From JAICKM01 sp050998805 (GTDB lineage: Bacteria; Chloroflexota; Chloroflexia; QHBQ01; JAICKM01), in assembly GCA_050998805.1 (NCBI GenBank), contig JBPCPV010000016.1:32456-96455 (forward strand): 64,000 nt of DNA, given 5' to 3'. The notes beneath the pieces are model-generated. The model did no database searches and was not told where the DNA came from. It worked only from the letters and a program-made list of their open reading frames with translations. Below, piece by piece: positions 33,096-41,878 of the stretch (position 1 is the first letter of the stretch; every line of letters begins with the position of its first letter). The position numbers and the translations under genes were made by a program.

Positions 33096-34193
33096 ATGCT
33101 GCGAGATCCGCGTGTTCAGAAGATGGCTGAGGTGTTGGTCCAGTATTCGTTGGGGGTGCAGCCGGGTCAACAGGTCTGTATCGTCAGCAGCCCGGCGGCG
33201 GGCCCGCTGATCGCCGCTGTCTACGGCGAAGTGCTGAAGGCCGGGGGCCTGCCGGCGGTACACCTAAGCCTGCCTGAGCTTAACGGCATCCTGCTCGCCG
33301 AGGGTAGCGACGAGCAGTTGGACTATGTCACCCCCTTCAACCGGAGCTTATGGGACGAGTTCGACGCAATCGTTTCGATTCGTGCAGAGGATAACACGCG
33401 GGCGAACATGGAAGTGCCAGCGGCGCGTGTCGCTATCCAGGGGAAGGCTGCGCGCCGCTACAGCAAGTCGTTCGCTTGGATGCAGGAGGGTCGGCCATAC
33501 GCGAGCACACAGTTCCCGACCGCCGCCTACGCCCAGGACGCCGGCATGAGCCTCAGCGACTACGAGGATTTCGTCTTCCACGCCTGCAAACTCGACCAGC
33601 CCGACCCGATCTCCGCCTGGCGCGAGGTTCATGAGGCGCAGCAGCGATTGGTGGACTGGCTGCGCGGCAAGAAGCAGGTGCATGTCGAGAGTCCGAACAT
33701 TGACCTGAGCCTGAGCATCGAAGGCAGGGTCTTCATTAACTCTGACGGCCACAACAACTTCCCATCGGGCGAGATCTACACCGGCCCCGTCGAGGATAGC
33801 GTGAGCGGCCGGATAGGCTTCACCTACCCGGCTCTCTACGCGGGCCACGAGGTCGAAGACGTGTCGCTGACGTTCGAGCGGGGCCGCGTAACCAGCTTCG
33901 AGGCCGGGCGTGGGTCCGACTTCCTGGCGGCGATGCTCGACACGGACGCAGGCGCGCGGAGGCTCGGCGAGTTCGCCATCGGCACTAATACCGACATCAC
34001 TCGCTTCACCCGCAACGTCCTCTTCGATGAGAAGATCGCCGGGACTATGCACTGCGCGCTCGGCCAGACCTACCCGGCCACCGGCGGCCAAAACACCTCG
34101 TCCATCCACTGGGACATGGTGGCCGATATGCACGAGGGCCGTATCACCGTGGACGGCACCCCGTTTTATGAGGCCGGCAGGTTCTTGATCTAG
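33096..34193 (+). CDS. M29 family aminopeptidase
   Basis: A 365-residue thermophilic-type metallo-aminopeptidase (AmpS/PepS, PF02073). Recognised stretches are NNFPSGEIYTGP with the ligand Glu, GRGSDFLA, IGTNTDITRFTRNVLFDEKI with the ligand Glu, MHCALGQTYPATGG with the ligand His, and IHWDMVADM with His and Asp ligands. GGGAGAG lies ten bases before the ATG. Length is slightly below the usual 400-410. Its stop overlaps the stop of the convergent Cys-rich gene. Confidence 0.92.
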   Translation: MLRDPRVQKMAEVLVQYSLGVQPGQQVCIVSSPAAGPLIAAVYGEVLKAGGLPAVHLSLPELNGILLAEGSDEQLDYVTPFNRSLWDEFDAIVSIRAEDNTRANMEVPAARVAIQGKAARRYSKSFAWMQEGRPYASTQFPTAAYAQDAGMSLSDYEDFVFHACKLDQPDPISAWREVHEAQQRLVDWLRGKKQVHVESPNIDLSLSIEGRVFINSDGHNNFPSGEIYTGPVEDSVSGRIGFTYPALYAGHEVEDVSLTFERGRVTSFEAGRGSDFLAAMLDTDAGARRLGEFAIGTNTDITRFTRNVLFDEKIAGTMHCALGQTYPATGGQNTSSIHWDMVADMHEGRITVDGTPFYEAGRFLI

Positions 34194-34348
34194 ACGCAGG
34201 TGCAGCCGGTGCCGGTAGCGCAGCCCTGGCAGCAGTATGTCTTGTCACCCAGCCGGAAGCCCTGCCCGCCGTTGCCCTGCCATTCGGCCTTCGGCATCCC
34301 GCACCCGGCGCACTGCTCTTGCTCGGAGGTAGTTTTCTTGTCGTCCAT
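34190..34348 (-). CDS. Small Cys-rich metallothionein-like protein (52 aa)
   Basis: A 52-residue protein read from ATG 34348 with AAGGAGG eight bases upstream. Eight cysteines lie in CAGCG, YCCQGC and GCTC clusters, with the last ten residues Cys/Gly/Thr-rich. The pattern resembles bacterial metallothioneins and small zinc/copper-binding domains, but metal specificity is not readable. It lies 12 bases downstream of the small charged protein gene at 34361 and probably shares its transcript. Confidence 0.7.
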   Translation of the reverse strand: MDDKKTTSEQEQCAGCGMPKAEWQGNGGQGFRLGDKTYCCQGCATGTGCTCV

Positions 34349-34360
34349 TGGTAATCCTCC

Positions 34361-34564
34361 TTATTTGCCGGAACCCTTCTTCGTTTCGCCTTCCTCGCGC
34401 TTTTCTTTGTTCATCGTGCGCGCGGCGCGCTTCTCTTTGTTCATCGTGCGCGCGGCGCGCTTCTCGGATTCCTTTTCGGAGACCCCGCGATCTTCGTAGG
34501 ACTCCTTGATATGCTCATATTGCCGATCGCGCTTGCTGCCTTCCTTGACCCCTCTTGGCGGCAT
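34361..34564 (-). CDS. Small charged protein with duplicated 10-residue motif
   Basis: A 67-residue hydrophilic protein: DRQYEHIKESYEDRGVSEKE, then KRAARTMNKE in two consecutive copies (encoded by an almost identical DNA duplication around 34400-34465), then a Gly/Lys tail. The QYEHIKESY...RG...E..A.R..NKE pattern matches a small family often labelled plasmid-stabilisation protein; that label is not experimentally grounded. AGGAGG lies seven bases before the ATG. Most family members have the AARTMNKE unit once. Confidence 0.72.
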   Translation of the reverse strand: MPPRGVKEGSKRDRQYEHIKESYEDRGVSEKESEKRAARTMNKEKRAARTMNKEKREEGETKKGSGK

Positions 34565-34593
34565 ATCACGCCTCCTTTGCTATAAAAAAGCGC

Positions 34594-34629
34594 CTCTGTA
34601 GGTGCCGGTTTGAAACCGGCTCCCACCTG
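34594..34629 (-). repeat. Palindromic dispersed repeat, copy 1
   Basis: ctctgtaggtgccggttt, then gaaaccggc: 27 nt matching 63812-63838 except one loop base. The centre GCCGGTTT/AAACCGGC is an 8-bp inverted repeat around one base. On the minus strand it is followed shortly by TTTTTTAT, so it may also terminate the upstream transcript. This is a common dispersed repeat in bacterial and metagenomic sequence. Confidence 0.75.
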
Positions 34630-34668
34630 TACGGCAATACATAGCAAATCGCACGCCACGGCTATCGG

Positions 34669-35103
34669 TTAGCCTCCGGCGAGTGCGCGGAACCAGCGGT
34701 TGCCGGAGGCGAGACCGCAGACGGCTCCGCCGGCTGCACCCACTTCGTAGAGGTTGCCGGTCCCCAACCACATGAGCGCGCCCACCAGGCCGCCGAGCAG
34801 CGCGCATCCCAGGTTCAGGTGCCAGAGGCCGAGGATGACGAACGGGTAGCGCAGAAGCGCCTGGAAGAAGGGCGAACCCTGCCGCGAGGGTTGGTAGTAG
34901 CGGTCGGGGCTGAGGGCCAGCGACATCGCCACGCGCCACTCGGCGCGCAGGCCAAGCAGAAGCCCGGCGACAGGGCCGATCAGGTAGGGCGCTGGGCCGC
35001 CGCTAGGCTGGAGGCCGGCCAGGAAGGCGAGCAGCAGGCCGAGACCGGCTCCGACCACGATGCTGAGGAGCAGCGTCCGGGGACCGCGCATTCTCATTCG
35101 CAT
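34669..35103 (-). CDS. Small polytopic membrane protein
   Basis: A 144-residue protein with four likely helices (about 8-28, 35-52, 85-110, 115-140) and a loop SPDRYYQPSRQGSPFFQALL between the second and third. Gly/Leu/Ala-rich. Three in-frame ATGs (35103, 35097, 35091) follow the DinB-like gene; I use the first. I do not recognise the family. Confidence 0.55.
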   Translation of the reverse strand: MRMRMRGPRTLLLSIVVGAGLGLLLAFLAGLQPSGGPAPYLIGPVAGLLLGLRAEWRVAMSLALSPDRYYQPSRQGSPFFQALLRYPFVILGLWHLNLGCALLGGLVGALMWLGTGNLYEVGAAGGAVCGLASGNRWFRALAGG

Positions 35104-35119
35104 TGTACGGGCGCGGGCG

Positions 35120-35857
35120 TCACGCCCCGACCAGTGCCTTGAGCTCCGGGTTGTCGTGCAGCGGGACAAGGTCCACGTCCGTCCCCGCCCATTCGCGTAA
35201 GTCGGGATTGATCGTCAGCGCCCGGCGAACCGCGTCGAGGGCCGGGCCGGGCTGACCGGAGCGCGCATAGAAGCAGCCCAGGTTATAGACCGCATGGCTG
35301 TACGCCTCCGACTCTCCGAAGATGCGGGCGACTATGGGCGGTGCCGCCTCGTACACGGCGGCTGCACGCTCCGGATCCCCCTCGGCAAGGTAGAATTGCG
35401 CGAAATGCTCGTTGGGGTGCTCGTAGCAGTTGCCGGGCACGAGCGTCCAGAGCGCCCGGCCCGGCCGCCCAGGAAAGCCCTCCGGATCGGTCAGGTTGTC
35501 TTCGGTGCAGCTTTCTATGGCCGAGGTGAGATCGGCGTCAACCCGGGCTGCCCATGCCAGCACGGCCTCCCAGGGACGGTCCTTCCACTCGGCGAACACC
35601 TGTGGGTTATACTCCGTCTCATCCGGAGTGGCGGCGGGGGTCTCCCCACGGGCCGCAGCGGCGAGCAGACGGGCCGACTGACCTTTCCAGGCCGTCATAT
35701 GCGCTATGTGGTCCTTCGCCGCCCATGTGTCGGCGCTGCCGGTCGCCCCACGCGCGGCCGGACTCAGATTAGCAACGAAGTCGTGCCAGTCTGCTGCGCT
35801 CTGCGCGAGGAGGGCCAGCAGCCGCGGTTTCAGCGGGCCGAGCGTGTTATCATCCAT
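35120..35857 (-). CDS. DinB/ClbS-like four-helix protein with TPR tail
   Basis: A 245-residue protein. The first 160 residues look like a DinB/ClbS fold: WAAKDHIAHMTAWKG and HPNEHFAQFY supply the helix-borne His residues. The C-terminal 75 residues (AVYNLGCFYARSGQPGPALDAV...) form two TPR-like helix pairs ending DLVPLHDNPELKALVG, as in small TPR proteins. ATG 35857 has AGGAGG eight bases upstream, favouring it over the frame's first ATG at 35920. Such proteins are linked to thiol or colibactin-like stress, but no function is shown. Confidence 0.75.
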   Translation of the reverse strand: MDDNTLGPLKPRLLALLAQSAADWHDFVANLSPAARGATGSADTWAAKDHIAHMTAWKGQSARLLAAAARGETPAATPDETEYNPQVFAEWKDRPWEAVLAWAARVDADLTSAIESCTEDNLTDPEGFPGRPGRALWTLVPGNCYEHPNEHFAQFYLAEGDPERAAAVYEAAPPIVARIFGESEAYSHAVYNLGCFYARSGQPGPALDAVRRALTINPDLREWAGTDVDLVPLHDNPELKALVGA

Positions 35858-35993
35858 GTGCGATGCCTCCTGGTTTGTGCGTTGCTGTTCGGACTCCCTC
35901 CATACCACACTACTATACAACTATACAACATTTTCGCGCCGACCATTTTCGTGTCTTTTTCGCATCTTTCGTGGATGAACAGAAAACGGGGAC

Positions 35994-36022
35994 TTGCGCC
36001 CAGGCCCCACATCTGCTATCAT
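35994..36022 (+). promoter_or_regulatory. Promoter of the comM gene
   Basis: TTGCGC 35994-35999, 17-bp spacer, TATCAT 36017-36022 preceded by TGC (extended -10). ATG 36075 is 53 bp downstream. Confidence 0.6.
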
Positions 36023-36074
36023 GCGGGCATACTACTCCACGGCAGAGTCCGTCACAACGACAGAGGGGGAAGGC

Positions 36075-37604
36075 ATGGGGCTGGCGAAGGTGCTTAGTTG
36101 TGCCATCAGAGGGCTGGAAGGCAGCCTCGTCGAGGTCGAGGTTGACGTCAGCAACGGCCTGCCCTACTTCGGCGTCGTCGGCCTGCCGGACGCCACCGTG
36201 TCGGAGTCGCGGGAGCGCGTGCGGGCCGCGATACGCAACAGCGGCGGCATCTTCCCCATGAAGCGCGTGGTCGCCGCCCTCGCGCCCGCCGACGTGAAGA
36301 AAGAGAGCAGCGCCTACGACCTGCCTATCGCCGTCGGCGTGCTCGCGGCCACCGGCCAGGTCCATGGCGACCTCGAAGAAACCGTGCTGCTCGGCGAACT
36401 CGGCCTCGACGGCGATCTCCGGCACACGACCGGGATACTGCCGATGGTCTCGCTCGCGCGTCAACGGGGTATCAAGCGGGTCTATGTGCCGCAGGACGAC
36501 GCCGACGAGGCGGCGCTCGTGTCGGGGATCGCGGTCTACCCGGTGCGTACGCTGGCGGATCTCGCGGCCCACCTCAACGGCGGCAGCACCCGGATCCAGC
36601 CTGTCCCCTATAGAGAGCACATCTTCGCCGAGGAAGGCGCTTACGACGGGCTGTCCGACCTACAGGAGGTCAAGGGGCAGGAGCATGTCAAGCGGGCGCT
36701 CGAAGTCGCGGCGGCCGGCAACCACAACCTGCTGATGAGCGGGCCGCCCGGCTCCGGCAAGACGCTGCTCGCGCGCTGTCTGCCGTCCATCCTGCCAGCG
36801 ATGGACCGCACCGAGATGCTCGAAGTCACCAAGATATATTCGGTGGCGGGGATGCTGCCCTCCGACAAGCCGCTGGTCCGCACGCGCCCGTTCAGAGCGC
36901 CCCACCACACCGTGTCACACGCGGCGCTGGTCGGCGGCGGGCGCATCCCGCGGCCCGGCGAAATCACGCTCTCCCACAGGGGCGTGCTATTCTTGGACGA
37001 GCTGCTCGAGTTCGACCAGGCGGCGCTCGACAATCTGCGCCAGCCGCTCGAAGACCGGGTCGTGACGATCACCCGCGTGTCGGGCACACTCACCTTCCCG
37101 GCGAGCCTGATCCTAGTCGGGGCCTGCAACCCCTGCCCCTGCGGCTACTACGGCGACAGCCAGAAGGCGTGCGTCTGCTCTCCGAGCGCGGTCACACGCT
37201 ACAAGAAGCGGCTCTCCGGCCCGCTGGTGGACAGGATCGACATCCATGTGGAAGTGCCCCGCGTGGCATACGAGAAGCTGGCGGGCGTCGGCGTCGGCGA
37301 GCCATCTGCATCCGTGCGGGCGCGGGTCGAGGCGGCGCGGACTGTGCAGCGCTCGCGCTTCGAGGGTCTGCCTGTGCGGACGAACGGTGAGATGCGCCCC
37401 GCAGAGATACGCCAGTTTTGCGTGCTCGACGCGGCGGGGCAGTCGCTGGTCAAGGCGGCGATGCGCCAGCTGAACCTGAGCGCGCGCGGCTACCACCGTG
37501 TATTGAAGCTGGCGCGCACAATCGCCGACCTGGCGCGGGCCGAACGCATCGAGGCGGTGCATCTCGCGGAGGCGTTGCAGTATCGGGCGAGGGAACTGGG
37601 CTAG
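36075..37604 (+). CDS. comM: ComM/YifB family Mg-chelatase-like AAA+ ATPase
   Basis: A 509-residue protein. The N-terminal Lon-like ChlI domain has FGVVGLPDATVSESRERVRA. The AAA+ module has Walker A SGPPGSGKTLLA, Walker B VLFLDELLEF and PFRAPHHTVSHAALVGGG. A cysteine cluster ACNPCPCGYYGD and a C-terminal Mg_chelatase_C domain (RGYHRVLKLARTIADL) complete it. In competent bacteria ComM is a branch-migration helicase in natural transformation. ATG 36075 with GGGGGAA gives the family length; the frame opens 27 codons earlier only by chance. Confidence 0.94.
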   Translation: MGLAKVLSCAIRGLEGSLVEVEVDVSNGLPYFGVVGLPDATVSESRERVRAAIRNSGGIFPMKRVVAALAPADVKKESSAYDLPIAVGVLAATGQVHGDLEETVLLGELGLDGDLRHTTGILPMVSLARQRGIKRVYVPQDDADEAALVSGIAVYPVRTLADLAAHLNGGSTRIQPVPYREHIFAEEGAYDGLSDLQEVKGQEHVKRALEVAAAGNHNLLMSGPPGSGKTLLARCLPSILPAMDRTEMLEVTKIYSVAGMLPSDKPLVRTRPFRAPHHTVSHAALVGGGRIPRPGEITLSHRGVLFLDELLEFDQAALDNLRQPLEDRVVTITRVSGTLTFPASLILVGACNPCPCGYYGDSQKACVCSPSAVTRYKKRLSGPLVDRIDIHVEVPRVAYEKLAGVGVGEPSASVRARVEAARTVQRSRFEGLPVRTNGEMRPAEIRQFCVLDAAGQSLVKAAMRQLNLSARGYHRVLKLARTIADLARAERIEAVHLAEALQYRARELG

Positions 37605-37619
37605 TTAAGGAGGACCGAC

Positions 37620-38795
37620 ATGAGTGGACTGTTTGGCTCAAACGTGCTTGAGGTTGCCATCGGGCTGATCTTCATCTACTTCCTGTTGAGCCTGACCTGT
37701 TCGGGGATCAACGAGTTCCTGGCGGGCCTGTTCAAGTGGCGCGCGCGCGACCTCGAGCATGGTATCACGAACCTGATCTGCAACCCCGCGCTCGCGCAGC
37801 AGGTGCTGAATCACCCTCTGATCAAGGCGATGGGCAACGACAACGCCGAGGCGGCTCCCGTGAAGGCGCTTGCCGGCACTCAGGGGGCGAGCGGCAAGCC
37901 GGATGCGAAGGCATACGCCGGCAAGCCGAGCTATATTCCGGCTCGCACCTTCTCGCTCGCGCTGCTCGACACCCTTGCGCCCGCCTCCTATGGGCCGACC
38001 ACCGTGGAGCGGCTCCGCGAGCAGGCGCAAGCGATGACCCGCGCAACCAGCACCGGCCAGGAGGGGCTGCCTTCGCTCGGCAAGAGCCTGCTCGCCCTGC
38101 TCGACGACAGCCGCCACCAGACCTCGGTACCGGTGAGGATGGACGACATACGGCGGTTCGTTCAGGCGGAGCTAGCCGGAACATCGGAGGTGGGCAACGC
38201 CTTATCCGCCATCACCTCGGCGAAGACGTTGGCCGACATACGCGACAATGTGGTGCCTCTGCTGCCCACCGACAAGAGGCAGGCCCTGCTCGATTTCATG
38301 ACGGCGGGGCAGGCCGACTTCAACGCCCTACGGACTAGCATCGAAACGTGGTTCGATAACTCGATGAACCACGTCAGCGATGTCTATAAGCGCCGCGTGC
38401 AGATATATCTCTTCGGGATCGGCCTGTGTGTCACACTGTTCATCGGGGCCGACAGCTTGCAGATCGTCCACACGCTCGCCACGGACGGGCCGCTGCGCGA
38501 CGCCGTAGTGGCGCAGGCGGGGCACGCGAACAACACCGCCGACGCCGGCGCGCTGGTCAGCCAGTTGGATCAGTTCAGGCAGTTGTTCGGCTACGGCGAC
38601 CTGGTCACGCAGTGGGGCAAGCTGAACGCCGGGCAGGAGATAGTGCTGTTTGTGGAGAAGCTCATCGGCCTGCTGCTGACCGCGCTCGCCGTCAGCTTCG
38701 GCGCGCCCTTCTGGTTCGACCTGCTGAACAAGGTGTCCAACCTGCGGTCAGGGACTAAACCGAACCCCAGCGACCCGGCGCAGACCGCCAACTAG
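37620..38795 (+). CDS. Membrane protein of unknown function, WFD motif family
   Basis: A 391-residue protein. One helix lies at about 9-30, a soluble region of about 215 residues, then helices at about 258-280 and 340-360. Conserved-looking ETWFDNSMNHVSDVYKRRVQ precedes helix 2 and GAPFWFDLLNKVSNLRSG follows helix 3. Both occur in a widespread uncharacterised membrane family. AAGGAGG lies seven bases upstream of the ATG. It is 15 bases after comM, so probably co-transcribed, but no functional link is known. Confidence 0.7.
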   Translation: MSGLFGSNVLEVAIGLIFIYFLLSLTCSGINEFLAGLFKWRARDLEHGITNLICNPALAQQVLNHPLIKAMGNDNAEAAPVKALAGTQGASGKPDAKAYAGKPSYIPARTFSLALLDTLAPASYGPTTVERLREQAQAMTRATSTGQEGLPSLGKSLLALLDDSRHQTSVPVRMDDIRRFVQAELAGTSEVGNALSAITSAKTLADIRDNVVPLLPTDKRQALLDFMTAGQADFNALRTSIETWFDNSMNHVSDVYKRRVQIYLFGIGLCVTLFIGADSLQIVHTLATDGPLRDAVVAQAGHANNTADAGALVSQLDQFRQLFGYGDLVTQWGKLNAGQEIVLFVEKLIGLLLTALAVSFGAPFWFDLLNKVSNLRSGTKPNPSDPAQTAN

Positions 38796-38801
38796 CCCTG
38801 C

Positions 38802-39041
38802 TTATTCGTCCACAGTCTCGAGAGTCAGCAGGCGCGATTTGACCGACTGTAGCTCGTTCGCCAGCCCGCCGACCTGTAGGCGGAGGGCCTCGAGGTCAGT
38901 TGCGGTCGCGACGGCGCGGTTCTCCGAGGCGGCTCGTATGAGCGCGCTCAGGTACGCACCCTGGCGGCTCTCGCCCCCGGCCAGTTCGGGCAATATCTCG
39001 GCCACATCATCATCAAGTATGACGGTTATTTGCTTCGCCAT
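38802..39041 (-). CDS. Ribbon-helix-helix protein (CopG/antitoxin-like)
   Basis: A 79-residue protein. KQITVILDDDVAEILPELAG followed by YLSALIRAA fits a ribbon-helix-helix DNA-binding unit (about 1-42). The remainder (LEALRLQVGGLANELQSVKS) is an amphipathic, probably coiled-coil helix. AGGGAGG lies six bases before ATG 39041. No toxin gene adjoins it; the neighbour is the convergent membrane protein gene. It may be a stand-alone regulator. Confidence 0.65.
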   Translation of the reverse strand: MAKQITVILDDDVAEILPELAGGESRQGAYLSALIRAASENRAVATATDLEALRLQVGGLANELQSVKSRLLTLETVDE

Positions 39042-39130
39042 CGCTACCTCCCTGTGTTGCCCGAATCGGCACGGCATTCAGGGCCGGCCCTGCACCTTTA
39101 TAGCGGCGCGGCACCGATCCTGCTCTTGCG

Positions 39131-39151
39131 TAGTGCGTAGTGCATAGTAGC
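39131..39151 (+). repeat. Short heptanucleotide array
   Basis: TAGTGCG, TAGTGCA, TAGTAGC. The 327-bp spacer 39042-39368 holds this array and a possible promoter but no gene that I can support. Confidence 0.7.
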
Positions 39152-39200
39152 AGATACGGGCTGTGCGCGCAAGCCGGATCAAGATCGGCAGCTTTGTCCG

Positions 39201-39229
39201 TTGTATTGTGAGTTCTTTTATAGTAAGAT
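39201..39229 (+). promoter_or_regulatory. Candidate promoter of the secreted stalk protein gene
   Basis: TTGTAT 39201-39206, 17-bp spacer, TAAGAT 39224-39229. Weak; the leader would be about 135 nt. Confidence 0.3.
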
Positions 39230-39368
39230 AGCGTAGTCAGCCTTCCGCAGTTGCGGATAGGCTCTGATTGGTTATTGATACGGCCTTGTGCCGGCTAAGG
39301 CGACGGCAAAAACGCCGGTCGGCGGGCGGCAAGGCGGTATCAGATTAGTCACAAAAGGAGAAGGACGC

Positions 39369-41699
39369 ATGTTCCGAAAGATAAACCGGCGCGGGCTTCT
39401 ACAGGTAGCGACGATGCTCCTGGTGGCTCTGATGGCACTCGCGGGTTGGCAGGCGGCCACCCGTTCTACCCCCTCGGCCTCTCAGGCCGCGCACATTGCC
39501 CCTTCGGCCAACTCGGCGGTCGGGGCGCAGTCGAACGCCTCCTCCGCAGGTGCTTCGGTGCCGGCTGTCGGCAACACCAACGGGCCTGTCGTCGTCGGCC
39601 AGTCCACGAAGAACGACATTTCTCCACCACTCCGTGACATGAAACCGCTCCCCCCTGCCGCTAAGGCCGACAAGCCGTCCCAGGACACCGGCGAGCAGAT
39701 CCCGCTAACCGGGCACAAAGATGTGAAGGACCAGGTCGAACAGACCTCCTTACACCCTGCGGGTGCCGCGAGCATCAGCCCGAACATCCCCTCGCCGTTG
39801 ACCACCTTCGCGGGCATCCAGTCTACGGGCGGCTGCAACGGCTGCGCTCCACCGGACCCGAACGCCGATGTCGGCAGCACACAGATAGTCGAGACCGTGA
39901 ACACGGCCTTCCAGGTCTTCAACAAGACCGGCGGTTCGCTCTACGGCCCCGCGAACATCAACACAATCTGGAGCGGCTTCGGCGGCCCGTGCCAGACCCG
40001 CAACGACGGCGACCCGGTGGTTCTCTGGGATCCGATAGCCGCGCGCTGGCTCGTCAGCCAGTTCACTGCGGCTTCGCCCTACAATGAGTGCATCGCGATT
40101 TCGCAGACCAGCGACGCGACAGGCTCGTGGTATCGCTACGCCTTCCAACTCAGCACGACCGCCTTCCCGGACTACCCGAAGTTCGGCGTCTGGCCGGACG
40201 GCTACTACATGAGCGTCAACTGGTTCACCGGCGGCCAGACCTATGCCGGCCCCCGCCCCTACGCCTTCAACCGCAGCCAGATGCTTACCGGCGCGGCAGC
40301 CACCTTCCAGACGACCAGCGCGCCGCTCGGCAGCTCGGCCAGCCCGCTGATGCCCGCCGACCTCGACGGCGCGACCCAGCCCCCCGCCGGAGCACCAAAC
40401 TACTTCGTGGAGTTCGGCAGCACGCTCTCGATCTTCAAGTTCCATGTGGACTGGGCGAACCCCGCCAACACCACCTGGACTAACTCGGCGAACCTCGCCG
40501 CAGCCGGATTCACCCAGCTTTGCGCTTCGACCCAGGACTGCGTTCCGCAGCAGGGCACCACGCAGAGGTTGGACGGCCTCGGCGACCGGCTGATGTTCCG
40601 CCTGGCCTATCGCAACTTCGGCGACCACGAGGCGATGGTGGTGAACCATTCGGTGCAGGCGAGCGGCGGCCAGGCCGGCGTGCGTTGGTACGAGATCCGC
40701 AACCCAGGAGGCAGTGCGAGCATTTACCAGCAGGGCACCTATGCCCCCGACTCCACCAACCGCTGGATGGGTTCGGTGGCTATGGACCGCTCCGGTGACA
40801 TCGCCGTCGGCTACAGCGTCTCGAGCAGCAGCCTCTATCCCGGCATCCGCTACACGGGTCGCCTCGTCGGCGACGCGCTCGGCACGCTGCCGCAAGGCGA
40901 GGCTACCATCTACAACGGCACCGGCTTCCAGAGCGGCGTCAACCGATGGGGCGACTACACCTCGATGTCAGTAGACCCGACCGATGACTGCACCTTCTGG
41001 TATACCGATGAGTACAACGGCAGCGGTGCCTGGGCGTGGGGAACACGCATCGGCTCGTTCAAGTTCCCCACCTGCGGCGGCGGCCCTCCTCCGACGGCTA
41101 CCCCAGTGCCGACCAACACCCCGGTGCCCCCGCCGACCAATACCCCTGTGCCGGGCGCTACCAACACTCCCCGCCCGACCAATACCCCTGTGCCGCCGCC
41201 GACCAACACCCCCACCCCGCCGCCCTCCAGCTGCGGCGAGGCGCTGACCAACGGCGGCTTCGAGAACGGGCGCAGTCCCTGGGTCGAGACTTCGAGCGGC
41301 GGCTACGAGATCATAGACCCGACCCGCCCGCACACAGGCTCGTACAGCGCCTACCTCGACGGCTACAACAACGGCGTAGACACGATCTACCAGCAGGTGT
41401 CTATCCCGAGCAACGCGACCTCGGCCACGCTCACCTACTGGTGGAACGTGAGCACGCAGGAAGCCTGCTGCACGCCCTATGACTACCTCTACGCGCGGGT
41501 GCTCAACTCCAGCGGCGGCACGCTGGCAACGCTACAGACCCTGAGCAACGCCAGCCCGAACAACGTCTGGACGAAGTCCACCTTCAACCTGCTGGCCTAC
41601 AAAGGCCAGACGATTCGAGTCTACTTCAAGGGCACCAACGACGTCAGCCTTCCGACCGACTTCTTCATCGACGACGTGAGCCTCAACATCTGCCACTAG
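39369..41699 (+). CDS. Secreted protein with Pro/Thr stalk and C-terminal jelly-roll-like module
   Basis: A 776-residue exported protein. The signal peptide spans about 1-30 (KINRRGLLQVATMLLVALMA). Residues about 130-550 form a beta-rich catalytic-like or propeller-like domain (VETVNTAFQVFNKTGGSLYG, DGDPVVLWDPIAARWLVSQF). A linker of TNTPVPPP-type repeats spans about 565-605. The last 150 residues (NGGFENGRSPW, AYLDGY, FFIDDVSLNIC) are a carbohydrate-binding-like beta-sandwich. AAAAGGAGAAGG precedes ATG 39369. A strong terminator follows. Its substrate is not identifiable. Confidence 0.82.
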   Translation: MFRKINRRGLLQVATMLLVALMALAGWQAATRSTPSASQAAHIAPSANSAVGAQSNASSAGASVPAVGNTNGPVVVGQSTKNDISPPLRDMKPLPPAAKADKPSQDTGEQIPLTGHKDVKDQVEQTSLHPAGAASISPNIPSPLTTFAGIQSTGGCNGCAPPDPNADVGSTQIVETVNTAFQVFNKTGGSLYGPANINTIWSGFGGPCQTRNDGDPVVLWDPIAARWLVSQFTAASPYNECIAISQTSDATGSWYRYAFQLSTTAFPDYPKFGVWPDGYYMSVNWFTGGQTYAGPRPYAFNRSQMLTGAAATFQTTSAPLGSSASPLMPADLDGATQPPAGAPNYFVEFGSTLSIFKFHVDWANPANTTWTNSANLAAAGFTQLCASTQDCVPQQGTTQRLDGLGDRLMFRLAYRNFGDHEAMVVNHSVQASGGQAGVRWYEIRNPGGSASIYQQGTYAPDSTNRWMGSVAMDRSGDIAVGYSVSSSSLYPGIRYTGRLVGDALGTLPQGEATIYNGTGFQSGVNRWGDYTSMSVDPTDDCTFWYTDEYNGSGAWAWGTRIGSFKFPTCGGGPPPTATPVPTNTPVPPPTNTPVPGATNTPRPTNTPVPPPTNTPTPPPSSCGEALTNGGFENGRSPWVETSSGGYEIIDPTRPHTGSYSAYLDGYNNGVDTIYQQVSIPSNATSATLTYWWNVSTQEACCTPYDYLYARVLNSSGGTLATLQTLSNASPNNVWTKSTFNLLAYKGQTIRVYFKGTNDVSLPTDFFIDDVSLNICH

Positions 41700-41739
41700 G
41701 CCGCCCCGCCGCACTCGCGGCCTAGCGGCTGACAAAAGG

Positions 41740-41775
41740 GGCCGAGCACACAACGCCGTGTGCTCGGCCTTTCCC
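41740..41775 (+). terminator. Rho-independent terminator
   Basis: A perfect 12-bp stem, GGCCGAGCACAC (41740-41751) with GTGTGCTCGGCC (41758-41769), a 6-nt loop and a short T-tract. It ends the transcript of the stalked secreted protein. Confidence 0.9.
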
Positions 41776-41843
41776 GTATGACAGTTACGACAGTGGAAAG
41801 CCGATCCACAAAAGGCGCGAAAAAACACGAAAGACTCAAGCCG

Positions 41844-41872
41844 TTGACAGGCGTCTCAATAACGTCTATACT
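41844..41872 (+). promoter_or_regulatory. Strong promoter of the response regulator gene
   Basis: TTGACA 41844-41849, exactly 17 bp, TATACT 41867-41872. It is the best consensus match in the window. The gene starts about 260 bp downstream. Confidence 0.75.
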
Positions 41873-41878
41873 AGATTA

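Noticed and set aside
35913..35928. CTATACAA direct duplication in the spacer between the DinB-like gene and comM.
   Set aside because: Only two 8-bp units, not of the heptamer class; could be chance.
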